DNA of 64,000 nt. It comes from Sphingomonas horti. Lineage in GTDB: Bacteria; Pseudomonadota; Alphaproteobacteria; Sphingomonadales; Sphingomonadaceae. The stretch lies in contig NZ_WQMS01000020.1 of NCBI RefSeq assembly GCF_009753715.1, forward strand, positions 140,654-204,653. Direction: 5' to 3'. Below the pieces are notes generated by a model, which searched no databases, had not been told where the DNA came from, and saw only the letters and a list, made by a program, of their open reading frames with translations. The translations under genes were made by a program, and so were the position numbers. Position 1 is the first letter of the stretch. The number at the start of each line of letters is the position of its first letter. Positions 25,876 to 34,007 of this stretch are shown piece after piece.

Positions 25876-27189
25876 TCATGATACCTCGACCCGGTCAGGA
25901 TAGAATGCCAGCCGGACGGAGAGCAGGGCGCGGAAGGCCTTGTAGCCGCCGGTGCCGGGCGGGAAGGCGTGGAAGAACAGGCGCGGCACGCCGTCGGGGC
26001 CGGGCGCGACCGAAGGATGGCCCGGACCCCACCATCGGGTGCTGGTGCGGAGCAGCGGCTCCGGCATCTTGACGTAGGGGCCAAGCGGGTCGTCCGCGAT
26101 CGCGACGCCGATGCCGTAATCGGGCGTCGAAAAGTCATTGCCCGAATAGAAGAGGTAAAAGCGCCCCTGCTGCTCGGTCACCCAATTGCCTTCGATCAGA
26201 TGTCCTTCCCAGGCGAGGTCGTTGACCAGCACGACGCGGCGCTCGCCGGCCAGCCCTTGGCCGTCCGGACTCAGCGCTTGCGCGTAAACCGGAGTACGCA
26301 TCGCGGCGATCACGTCGGAATGGGCGTGGAGCCGCTCGCGCACCTGGCCGTAGCGGGCGACGACTGCCTCGATCATCGGCTGCAGCGAAAAGAATTGCTC
26401 CATCGGCGTCGCGCGCTCGGCCCAGCGCCAGAGACCCGCGCAGAGCTGGGCCGTGCGCCGATCGGCAGCAGAATCGAACAGCTTGTCGATCAGAATGGGG
26501 TCATCGCGTAGCAATCGCGCCAGCTTGCGCGGCCAGACCGCATTCGAATCCTCCTTCCAGAACAGCAGCGTGGTGCCGTCCGGGCGGACGAAAAGGTTGG
26601 CGTCGATCACCCCGCCGGTGAGCAGCGGCTCCGGATCGGCCGTGAACGGGCCGCCCGGCGAGTCGGCGCGGGCGAGGCCGATGCAGAGCTCCCGCTTGTG
26701 ATTGCGCGCGGTGAAGCAGAGCAGATAGCCGCTGCCGACACGGTGCAGCTCCGGCGCCCAAAAGTCGGCCACGCCTTCGCCGGTGATCGCCCAGGCCGGC
26801 GCCTGCCCGCGCGGAAAGACGAAGCCCGCCAGCTCCCAATCGCGGAGGTCGCGCGAGCGCAGGATCGGGAAAGCGTCCGGGGCGTCGTTCGAGGTGACGA
26901 CCAGGCGGTAGCCGTCCTCGGTCCGCAGCACGGCCGGGTCGCCATAGCCGTCGCGGATGCGGGGATCGATGTTGCGCGTCAGCAGCGGCTCGATGCGATT
27001 ATCGGCGGGCGGGGTCTCGAACGCTTCCCGCCCACGTGGACGACGGGTGCCGAAGTCGACAGCAATCGCGCGGAACAGGTCGAGCCAGGCGCCATGCTCC
27101 CGTTCTTCGACCGTATAGACGCAGCTTCGATCCGCCTCGGTGACGCGAATCTGCAAGGGGGCGCCGTTGATCACCTTCACCCACAGCAT
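25876..27189 (-). CDS. Glycoside hydrolase family 43-like protein
   Basis: 437 aa five-bladed beta-propeller. IRDGYGDPAVL carries the candidate catalytic base Asp, FWAPELH the family-typical substrate-site strand, DANLFVRPDG the pKa-modulating Asp, and SGNDFSTPDYGIGVA a later blade. GH43 enzymes cleave beta-xylosides or alpha-arabinosides. There is no signal peptide, so the protein would act in the cytoplasm on imported oligosaccharide, yet no transporter or other glycan genes are adjacent. It starts four bases downstream of the TetR stop, so the two may share a transcript. Activity is inferred from family only. Confidence 0.75.
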   Translation of the reverse strand: MLWVKVINGAPLQIRVTEADRSCVYTVEEREHGAWLDLFRAIAVDFGTRRPRGREAFETPPADNRIEPLLTRNIDPRIRDGYGDPAVLRTEDGYRLVVTSNDAPDAFPILRSRDLRDWELAGFVFPRGQAPAWAITGEGVADFWAPELHRVGSGYLLCFTARNHKRELCIGLARADSPGGPFTADPEPLLTGGVIDANLFVRPDGTTLLFWKEDSNAVWPRKLARLLRDDPILIDKLFDSAADRRTAQLCAGLWRWAERATPMEQFFSLQPMIEAVVARYGQVRERLHAHSDVIAAMRTPVYAQALSPDGQGLAGERRVVLVNDLAWEGHLIEGNWVTEQQGRFYLFYSGNDFSTPDYGIGVAIADDPLGPYVKMPEPLLRTSTRWWGPGHPSVAPGPDGVPRLFFHAFPPGTGGYKAFRALLSVRLAFYPDRVEVS

Positions 27190-27193
27190 CGGA

Positions 27194-27823
27194 TCAGGCA
27201 GCCCAGGCGCGCAGGAACACGTCGACGGCGGCGTCGATCTCCCGCTCGATCTCCGCTGCGTCCGGCGGGCCGATCAGGCCGACCAGATGCGACTGGATCG
27301 AGCCGGCCCAGAGCCGCCCGACAAAGGTCAGGCTCGCATCGGCCGGATCGCCGGCGCGAAGCCGGCCCCGCGCCATCAGCTCGGCGATATAGGCGCGCAG
27401 CCGCGCCTTGCCGCGCGCGGGGGCGCGTTCGTGAAACAGTCGCGCAAGCTCCGGAAAGCGCCCCGCTTCGCCGATGCAGAGCCGATGCAGATCGACGATC
27501 GGGCGGGCATGGACCGTCGCCAGCAAGGCGCGACCCATGGTGCGGAGCGACTCGGCGATGTCAGCCGTGGGGTCGAACTCGACCTCCAGCGCGCGGCCAT
27601 AGCGCTCGACCAGGTCGTCGACCACGGCCGCGAACAATTCCTGTTTGGAAGGGAAATAGGTCCATAGGGTCGTCTTCGACCCGCCGACCGTGGCGGAGAT
27701 CGACGACATGGAGGTGGCGCCGTAACCCTTGGAAAAGAAAGCCTCCCGCGCTGCCGCCACGAAGGCATCACGCCGCGCGTCGCGGCCGATGGGTCTTTCG
27801 TCGTCTGTACCAGGCGGTATCAT
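27194..27823 (-). CDS. TetR/AcrR family transcriptional regulator
   Basis: 209 aa, start ATG 27821-27823 (MIPPGTDDERP). The N-terminal helix-turn-helix is clear: AAREAFFSKGYGATSMSSISATVGGSKTTLWTYFPSKQELF, with the hallmark TLWTYFPSK. The C-terminal helices form the ligand/dimer domain. It is divergent from the efflux operon with only 54-66 bp between starts, so it is very likely that operon's repressor, released by an efflux substrate. A candidate operator lies at 27867-27878. Confidence 0.9.
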   Translation of the reverse strand: MIPPGTDDERPIGRDARRDAFVAAAREAFFSKGYGATSMSSISATVGGSKTTLWTYFPSKQELFAAVVDDLVERYGRALEVEFDPTADIAESLRTMGRALLATVHARPIVDLHRLCIGEAGRFPELARLFHERAPARGKARLRAYIAELMARGRLRAGDPADASLTFVGRLWAGSIQSHLVGLIGPPDAAEIEREIDAAVDVFLRAWAA

Positions 27824-27866
27824 TTCGATTGACAGTCTTTCGCGGCGGGAGCAGGGGGCGCAACCG

Positions 27867-27878
27867 TACTGCCCAGTA
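27867..27878. promoter_or_regulatory. Candidate TetR operator (TACTG-CC-CAGTA)
   Basis: A perfect 5-bp inverted repeat with a 2-base spacer lies between the divergent TetR and efflux genes, just before the efflux start codon. Position and symmetry fit a TetR-dimer site that would block the efflux promoter. A TTGACA hexamer at 27829-27834 could be a -35 element, but no matching -10 follows at the right spacing. Confidence 0.5.
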
Positions 27879-27889
27879 TGATGGATCGC

Positions 27890-29320
27890 ATGGCCAGGAT
27901 CAAACCCGTAATTGCCGCAGGCGCCGCGATCGCTCTGGCCGGCTGCGCCTCGGTCCCGACGCTCGCGCCGAAGCCCAGCCTGGCATCGCCCGAAGCGCTT
28001 GGGGCGGAGCGGAGCCTTGCCGGCGCGCAAGGGCCCTGGCCGGTGGCCGACTGGTGGCGCGGCTTCGGCGATCCGCAGCTTTCCCGATTGATCGACGAGG
28101 CGTTGGCCGGCTCGCCGGACGTGGCCGCCGCCGCGGCACGCGTGCGCGCGGCAGAGGCGTTAGCGCAGCAGGCCGGTGCCGCGCTCCAACCGCAGGCCCA
28201 GCTCGACGCGACGGCAGGCGGCGTGAAGCAGAGCTACAATCTCGGCATCCCGCGCCAGTTCGTGCCCAAGGGGATCATCGACACGGGCCGGATCACCGGC
28301 AGCTTCGCGTTCGACTTTGACCTGTGGGGCAGGAACCGCGCCGCCCTCGCCGCGGCCACGTCGGACGCGCAGGCCGCTGCCGTCGATGCCGCCCAGGCCA
28401 GGCTGATGCTCTCGACCGGCATCGCCGCCGCCTATGCCGAGCTGGCGCAGCTGTTCGCAGAACGCGATGTCGCGGCGGAGGCGGTGCGCGTTCGCCAGGC
28501 GACCGCCGAGCTGACCGCGAAGCGCGTGCTGAACGGCCTCGACACGCGCGGCGAGCAGCGCCAGGCGGAATCCCGCGTTCCGGCTGCCCGTGCCGAGGTC
28601 GCCGCGCTCGACGAAGCAATCGCGCTCACGCGCAACCGGCTGGCGGCGCTGGCCGGCGCCGGCCCGGACCGCGGCCTCGCGATCGAGCGGCCGCAGCTGA
28701 CCGCGGCCGGCGCGGCGCTACCCGACCGGGTTGCGCTCGAGCTGATCGGCCGGCGGCCCGACATCGTCGCCGCGCGGCTGCGCACCGAGGCCGCGGCGAG
28801 CCGGATCAAGGTTGCGCGCGCCGAATTCTACCCCAACGTCAACCTGGCGGCGATCGTCGGCCTGCAATCCTTCGGGCTCGACAGGCTGTTCGACAGCGGC
28901 TCGCTTTACGGCTATGCCGGCCCGGCGCTCAGCCTGCCGCTGTTCGAAGGCGGCCGGCTGGAAGGCAATTACCGCGGCGCGCGCGCCCGCTACGACGAAG
29001 CGGTCGCGCGCTACAACGGCACGCTGGTGACGGCGCTGCACGAAGTCGCCGATGCAGTGGCCAGCCTGCGCGCGCTCGACACGCGCCTGGCCGAGCAGCG
29101 CCAGGCGCTGGCAGCGGCGGAGGAAGCCGCAAGGATCGCCCGCATTCGATATCAGGGCGGGCTCGCCAACCAGCTGACCGCGTTGCAGGCGGACGACACG
29201 GTGCTCGCCAACCGCCGCGCCGTCACCGACCTGGAGGCGCGCCGATTCACGCTCGACATCGCCCTGATCCGCGCGCTCGGTGGCGGATTCGAAGGGCCTC
29301 AAATTGCAGGACTTCGCTGA
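27890..29320 (+). CDS. Efflux outer membrane factor (NodT/OprM family lipoprotein)
   Basis: 476 aa from ATG 27890-27892 (MARIKPVIAAG); an ATG at 27878 would add four residues. The lipobox LAGC near residue 18 predicts a lipid-anchored outer membrane protein. WWRGFGDPQLSRLIDEAL, the two long coiled-coil helices per repeat, and ALELIGRRPDIVAARL are family marks of TolC-like channels. It forms the exit duct of the tripartite pump with the two downstream genes, and overlaps the HlyD gene by one base. Having the channel first in the operon is common in this family. Confidence 0.92.
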   Translation: MARIKPVIAAGAAIALAGCASVPTLAPKPSLASPEALGAERSLAGAQGPWPVADWWRGFGDPQLSRLIDEALAGSPDVAAAAARVRAAEALAQQAGAALQPQAQLDATAGGVKQSYNLGIPRQFVPKGIIDTGRITGSFAFDFDLWGRNRAALAAATSDAQAAAVDAAQARLMLSTGIAAAYAELAQLFAERDVAAEAVRVRQATAELTAKRVLNGLDTRGEQRQAESRVPAARAEVAALDEAIALTRNRLAALAGAGPDRGLAIERPQLTAAGAALPDRVALELIGRRPDIVAARLRTEAAASRIKVARAEFYPNVNLAAIVGLQSFGLDRLFDSGSLYGYAGPALSLPLFEGGRLEGNYRGARARYDEAVARYNGTLVTALHEVADAVASLRALDTRLAEQRQALAAAEEAARIARIRYQGGLANQLTALQADDTVLANRRAVTDLEARRFTLDIALIRALGGGFEGPQIAGLR

Positions 29321-30471
29321 TGGCCGATATCAATCCCGAGGACATGCCGGTCGGCGATGTCGAGGACACCGCGCCCGCGCTGCGCGCGCGGCGGAAGCGC
29401 TGGTTCGGTATCCTCGCGCTGGTGCTGCTGGCGGGCGCCGTTGTCTGGGGCATCTGGTTCCTGCTGACCCAGGCCGGTCGCGTATCCACCGACAATGCCT
29501 ATGTCGGCGCCGACACCGCGCAGGTGACGCCGCTGATCTCGGCGCCCGTCGCCGAGGTCCGGGTCGCCAACACCCAGGCGGTGAAGAAGGGCGACATCCT
29601 GGTGGTGCTCGACCCCGCCGATGCGCGGATCGAAGTCGCGCAGGCGCAGAGCGCGCTTGCCCAGGCCGAACAGAAATACCGGCAGGCGCGCGCCAATGTC
29701 GGCGCGGCGCAGGGCCGGGCGGCGGCGCGGGGCTCGGAGATCGAGCAGGCGCGCGCCCGGCTGCGCGATGCCGAAGCGACGCTCAATCGGGCGGGCATCG
29801 AGCTTCGCCGGCGCGAGGCGCTGATCTCGTCCGGCGCCGTCTCCGGCGACGAGCTGACCGCCGCGCGCACTGCGTTCCAGTCGGCCCAGGCCGCGCGTGC
29901 GCTTGCCCGCGCCGGCGTCGAGAGCGCGGAGGCCACGCAAGCCGCGGCGACCGGGGAGCTGAACGCGTCCGAGGCGCTGGTCGAGGGCACCAGCATCGGC
30001 ACCGCGCCTGAAATCTTGGCCGCCCGCGCCCGGCTTCAACAGGCGAAACTCAATCTGGAACGCACGGTGATCCGCGCACCGATCGACGGCATAGTCACCA
30101 ACCGGCAGGTGCAGGTCGGGCAGCGCGTCGCGGCCGGTGCCCCGGTCATGACCCTGGTGCCGATCGCCGCCGCCTATGTCGACGCGAACTTCAAGGAAGA
30201 CCAGCTGGCGAAGGTGCGGCCGGGCCAGCCGGTCGAGCTGACGTCCGACTTCTACGGCGGCGACGTCGTGTTCCATGGCCGCGTCGTCGGCTTTGCGGGC
30301 GGCACCGGTGCGGCCTTCGCGCTGATCCCGGCGCAGAACGCGACCGGCAACTGGATCAAGGTCGTGCAGCGCCTGCCGGTGCGGATCGCGCTCGACCCGA
30401 AGGAACTGAAGGCCCACCCGCTCAGGGTGGGCCTGTCGATGGAAGCGACGGTGGACACGCGGGGCTCCTGA
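29320..30471 (+). CDS. HlyD/EmrA-family membrane fusion protein
   Basis: 383 aa, start ATG 29320-29322 overlapping the previous stop (TGATG). A cytoplasmic N-terminus is followed by one membrane helix (FGILALVLLAGAVVWGIWFLL, residues ~30-50), a lipoyl/barrel-sandwich domain split by a long Ala/Arg/Glu-rich coiled coil, and the closing TVIRAPIDGIVTNRQVQVGQ segment. It is the periplasmic adaptor linking the EmrB-like pump to the outer membrane channel. Confidence 0.93.
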   Translation: MADINPEDMPVGDVEDTAPALRARRKRWFGILALVLLAGAVVWGIWFLLTQAGRVSTDNAYVGADTAQVTPLISAPVAEVRVANTQAVKKGDILVVLDPADARIEVAQAQSALAQAEQKYRQARANVGAAQGRAAARGSEIEQARARLRDAEATLNRAGIELRRREALISSGAVSGDELTAARTAFQSAQAARALARAGVESAEATQAAATGELNASEALVEGTSIGTAPEILAARARLQQAKLNLERTVIRAPIDGIVTNRQVQVGQRVAAGAPVMTLVPIAAAYVDANFKEDQLAKVRPGQPVELTSDFYGGDVVFHGRVVGFAGGTGAAFALIPAQNATGNWIKVVQRLPVRIALDPKELKAHPLRVGLSMEATVDTRGS

Positions 30472-32018
30472 TGGCGACCACCTCCGCCGCGCTCGACAAA
30501 TTCGCAGAAGGACCGAGCCTTCACGGCTGGCGGCTCGGGCTTGCCGCCTTTTCGCTCGCGCTCGCCAATTTCATCGTCGTGCTGGACACGACGATCGCCA
30601 ACGTCTCGGTGCCGCACATCGCCGGCGGCCTTGCCGTCTCGCCGAGCCAGGGGACGTGGACGATCACCAGCTATGCGGTCGCGGACGCGATCAGCGTGCC
30701 TTTGACCGGCTGGCTGGCGGCACGCTTCGGCAGCGTGCGCTGGTTCCTCATCTCGCTGATCGGCTTCGGCCTGTTCTCGTTTCTCTGCGGGATTGCCAGC
30801 ACGCTCTACATGCTGGTCGCCTTCCGGGTGATGCAGGGGCTGTGCGGCGGCCCGCTGATGCCGCTGTCCCAGACCTTGCTGATGCGCATCTTCCCCAAGG
30901 GGCGGCAATCGGCCGCGCTCGGCATCTGGGCGATGACGACGACGGCGGCGCCGATCCTCGGCCCGATCCTGGGCGGCATCATCAGCGACAATTGGTCCTG
31001 GCCGTGGATCTTCTTCATCAACCTGCCGGTGGTCGCGCTCTGCGTGTTCCTCGTCTCGCAACTGGTGACGCCGTTCGAGACCAAGATCCTTCGCGCACGC
31101 ATCGACGTGATCGGCCTCGTGCTGCTGATCCTGTTCGTGGGCGCGCTCCAGATCATGCTCGACACCGGCCGCGACAATGACTGGTTCCATTCGACCTGGG
31201 TGGTCGCGCTGGCGCTGATCGCCGCGATCGGCTTCGCCGCGTTCCTGATCTGGGAAACGACGGAGAAGAACCCGATCGTCGACATCAGCGTGTTCCGCTA
31301 CCGTGGTTTCGTCGCCGGCGTGCTGGCGGTGTCGCTCGCCTTCGGCGCCTTCTTCGCGCAGGTGGTGCTGACTCCGCTCTGGCTGCAGCAGGTGATCGGC
31401 TATACCGCGACCGATGCCGGCTATGTCGTCGCCTGGCTCGGCCTGTTCGCGGTGGTCATGTCGCCGATCGCGGCCAGGATGACGGACAAGGTGGACCTGA
31501 GGATCACGGTCAGCGCCGGAATCGTCTGGCTGTTCCTGATGTCGTTCATGCGTGCGCGCTGGTCGACCGAGTCCGATTATTGGACACTGGCCTTGCCGCA
31601 CATCCTGCAGGGAATCGGGATGCCGTTCTTCTTCATCGGGCTGACCGCGCTTGCACTGGGCTCGGTGCCGCCGGACAAGGTCGTCGCGGCGGCCGGGATG
31701 ATGAGCTTCTGCCGCACGCTGTCGGGCGCGTTCGGCACCGCGCTGGCAACGACGATGTGGGACAATGCGAACGCCAATGCGCGCGGCCAGCTGGCCGGCG
31801 CGCTGAACGGTGTCCCGGACGCGATCGCCAGGATCGAAGGGCGAGGGGCGGGGCATGAACAGGCGCGCGCCGCGATCGACCGGATGGTCGAGGCGCAGGC
31901 GGCGACGATCGGGGTGATCCACATCTTCCTGATTGCGGGCGCCGTGTTCCTGGTCGCGGCCGCCCTGGTCTGGATCGCGCCCAAGGGCCGTGCAGCCGGG
32001 ATCGGCGGCGGCCACTAG
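30471..32018 (+). CDS. DHA2-family drug efflux MFS permease (EmrB-like)
   Basis: 515 aa with about 14 membrane segments. The N-terminal LANFIVVLDTTIANVSVPHIAG and QGTWTITSYAVADAI are DHA2/EmrB signatures, and RVMQGLCGGPLMPLSQ is motif C-like. It is a proton-driven exporter moving hydrophobic drugs through the adaptor and outer membrane channel. The start overlaps the HlyD stop (TGATG). A hairpin GCGCACC/GGTGCGC with a 10-base loop follows at 32028-32051, without a T-tract, before the tRNA gene. Confidence 0.93.
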   Translation: MATTSAALDKFAEGPSLHGWRLGLAAFSLALANFIVVLDTTIANVSVPHIAGGLAVSPSQGTWTITSYAVADAISVPLTGWLAARFGSVRWFLISLIGFGLFSFLCGIASTLYMLVAFRVMQGLCGGPLMPLSQTLLMRIFPKGRQSAALGIWAMTTTAAPILGPILGGIISDNWSWPWIFFINLPVVALCVFLVSQLVTPFETKILRARIDVIGLVLLILFVGALQIMLDTGRDNDWFHSTWVVALALIAAIGFAAFLIWETTEKNPIVDISVFRYRGFVAGVLAVSLAFGAFFAQVVLTPLWLQQVIGYTATDAGYVVAWLGLFAVVMSPIAARMTDKVDLRITVSAGIVWLFLMSFMRARWSTESDYWTLALPHILQGIGMPFFFIGLTALALGSVPPDKVVAAAGMMSFCRTLSGAFGTALATTMWDNANANARGQLAGALNGVPDAIARIEGRGAGHEQARAAIDRMVEAQAATIGVIHIFLIAGAVFLVAAALVWIAPKGRAAGIGGGH

Positions 32019-32065
32019 CTTGACTCCGCGCACCCCCGCCCATAGGTGCGCACCTCTCCGCCGAA

Positions 32066-32141
32066 GGCCCCTTCGTCTAGCGGTCCAGGACGTCGCCCTC
32101 TCACGGCGAAAACACGGGTTCGAGTCCCGTAGGGGTCACCA
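32066..32141 (+). tRNA. tRNA-Glu (anticodon CTC)
   Basis: A complete cloverleaf: acceptor GGCCCCT pairs with AGGGGTC (one G-T pair), anticodon stem TCGCC/GGCGA with loop CTCTCAC, anticodon CTC at 32100-32102, and T-arm ACGGG-TTCGAGT-CCCGT. The discriminator is A and CCA is encoded. It reads GAG. An integrase remnant begins 95 bp downstream, so this gene was probably an island attachment site. Confidence 0.95.
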
Positions 32142-32235
32142 ATCTCGCCCATGCTGCTGAAAATCCCGGTTTTACACTGGGTTCACCTATGGCTGGTACA
32201 GCCAGCTGATACAGCGAGGCGGGATCTTGGTTCAG

Positions 32236-32491
32236 ATGGCAACGCCGTGGCGGCATCCCCAGACTGGGGGCCTATTACATTCGGCGGCAGATTCCCGCAG
32301 CACTTCGGCCGCAATTCGACGGCCGGGCGCTGTGGAAGGTCGGGCTCGGGACGAAGGACCCGGACGAGGCGCGGCGCAAGTTCGTCGTCGCGACCGCGGA
32401 GCTGGAAGCGCGCTTTGACGATGCTAGGAAGGCGCTTGCGGCCAGGGGCACCCGCCGGACATCAGACCGGATCGCGCTCGGGCGCTGCTGA
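32236..32491 (+). pseudogene. Tyrosine-recombinase (integrase) remnant next to tRNA-Glu
   Basis: MATPWRHPQTG begins at 32236, then the homologous sequence resumes one frame over as YYIRRQIPAALRPQF at 32273, followed by LWKVGLGTKDPDEARRKF. This matches the N-terminal (DUF6538-like) domain of phage/island integrases. Removing one G from the run at 32266-32270 would restore the frame (TGAYYIRR). The restored frame stops at 32489-32491, long before any catalytic domain. No R-H-R-Y catalytic residues are found in 32492-32720. It is a decayed remnant of an element once integrated at the tRNA. Confidence 0.75.
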
Positions 32492-32720
32492 AGCGCGCGG
32501 TCGAGCGCGAAGCAAAGGCCGTTTTCCGATTCTCCGCCGCATCTGGTGCTGCGAGAAGGCTGCGTCCGCGATACTTCAGGCGCCGATCGCGCTGATGCCA
32601 GCGGACCAGGCCGAGGACATTGCACGACTGGATCCACGGCTGCTGCCCGGCGATGTGTCCCTCCGAGCGGCTCGCACGCGTTCGGCGACGAGAGGCTCGC
32701 AATGGCCGATTCGCCGAGCC

Positions 32721-33953
32721 TTAAGGCGCAGCTGGCTGCCGCTGCTCGACGAGCACCTGGAATGACGTCCAGGTGCATGCGGTTGCGGCGACTGAATTCC
32801 CGCATTCGGCGATCGGAATATGCTGGCGGAACGGAGCGCTTTTGCCCGTCAGCGGCGTGAGTGTGCGAAGCTGATCCATCGTCTGCGCCCGATAGAAGGC
32901 GCGCACATAGCGATCGCCCTTCCTGTCGCGCACGAGCTCGAAGCCGAGTGCGCTGCCGGGCGGTACGTCATCAGCGGGGTAACTCGGGACTTTCCAGTGC
33001 AGCTTCAGATATCCGCCCAGATCGGCAATGTTGGTATCGTGGCCGGCGAGCAGCGTCAGCTTCGTGTTTCCCGACAGCGCCATCACGATTTCCTTTGCGA
33101 TGGGCGCTGCAGCGGCACGCGCCACATAGTCCGGCCGGTTCGAATATCTGAACTTGAGCGGATGAAATCGGAGCAACTGCTCGATCTGGGCGCGGCTGAC
33201 CCGTCCCCAGCCGACATCCTTCATCGGCATCCCTTCCAGATATTCGAGCAGCAAGGTCTGGCTTGCCGTTGATGCGATATCGAGCGGGCCTTCCAGCTCC
33301 GGACGGCCGTGCGGGACGGCGACGAGGCGGTTGGGCGCAGCCAGGGCCTGGCAGGCGGGCAAGGCGCAGTCCAGCACATGGGCAAGCAGCAGCAGGTCCC
33401 GGCGATAGGCGTGCTCTTCGGCGGCGATCCCGCCCTTGGGCGCGAGCGCCAGCGCTTCGCGCCGCGCCTGCTCGCCGTCGAACCAGGCCGGCTGGTCGTC
33501 GAGGCCGTGGAAGATCGGGTCCGCTTCCCCGTCCTGCGGATGGGAAACGGCCGCCGGGCAACCGGGCATGAAGCCTTCGCCCCAGCTTTCTGCGGTGCGG
33601 ATCGCCCGCTGCTTGCCGCTCGCCTTCAGCACGACCGAGCCGGCGTCAGGGCAGCCCGGTCCGAACAGCCCGCGCGTTGCATAATAAAAGCGGTCGGCTT
33701 CCCCGAGTAGCTTCACGCCAGCGGCACCGCGCGGCGTCAGCAGGCCGTAATCGACCGGCCAGCTCGGCCATTTCTCGTTCGTGTAGCCGGCGGGGACTAC
33801 ATTGGGTTTGGTTGGTGGACGGATGCCGTGGCGCATCAGCATCACCACGCGTTCGACCTTGAGCTGAGGAGCGCTGGCCGGCCTGGCGATAACGGGCGTC
33901 GCCGCGAAGCAAAGAACGGCCGCGGCGGCGCGGAGAAGGAATGCAGTCTTCAC
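32721..33953 (-). CDS. Histidine acid phosphatase, phytase / glucose-1-phosphatase type
   Basis: 410 aa from GTG 33951-33953 (VKTAFLLRAAAAVL), chosen because AGGAG lies eight bases upstream and a signal peptide follows directly. The catalytic RHGIRPP is at residues 41-47 and the proton-donor HD is in LLAGHDTN near residue 312, so both active-site halves are intact. Family members release phosphate from phytate or sugar phosphates in the periplasm. It lies 54 bp after a TonB receptor on the same strand, probably one operon: uptake of a phosphorylated compound then hydrolysis. Whether phytate is the main substrate is not settled by sequence. Confidence 0.85.
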   Translation of the reverse strand: MKTAFLLRAAAAVLCFAATPVIARPASAPQLKVERVVMLMRHGIRPPTKPNVVPAGYTNEKWPSWPVDYGLLTPRGAAGVKLLGEADRFYYATRGLFGPGCPDAGSVVLKASGKQRAIRTAESWGEGFMPGCPAAVSHPQDGEADPIFHGLDDQPAWFDGEQARREALALAPKGGIAAEEHAYRRDLLLLAHVLDCALPACQALAAPNRLVAVPHGRPELEGPLDIASTASQTLLLEYLEGMPMKDVGWGRVSRAQIEQLLRFHPLKFRYSNRPDYVARAAAAPIAKEIVMALSGNTKLTLLAGHDTNIADLGGYLKLHWKVPSYPADDVPPGSALGFELVRDRKGDRYVRAFYRAQTMDQLRTLTPLTGKSAPFRQHIPIAECGNSVAATACTWTSFQVLVEQRQPAAP

Positions 33954-34007
33954 GGCAATCTCCTGTGCAATCCACATTCTATTATATAAATATCCAGAAA
34001 ATCAATT

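Noticed and set aside
29299..30417. Minus-strand 372-codon frame across the HlyD gene
   Set aside because: Antisense shadow of a clear membrane fusion protein; no domain.
30252..32033. Minus-strand 593-codon frame under the MFS permease
   Set aside because: His/Arg/Asp-rich shadow typical of antisense frames in high-GC DNA; no domain.
32151..32765. Plus-strand 204-codon frame after tRNA-Glu
   Set aside because: Its residues mix out-of-frame integrase sequence; the real homology is split over two other frames, so it is treated as a pseudogene at 32236-32491.
33954..34007. Possible RpiR half-site in the AT-rich gap before the histidine phosphatase
   Set aside because: The sequence around 33978-33997 is AT-rich but does not match the half-site at enough positions.
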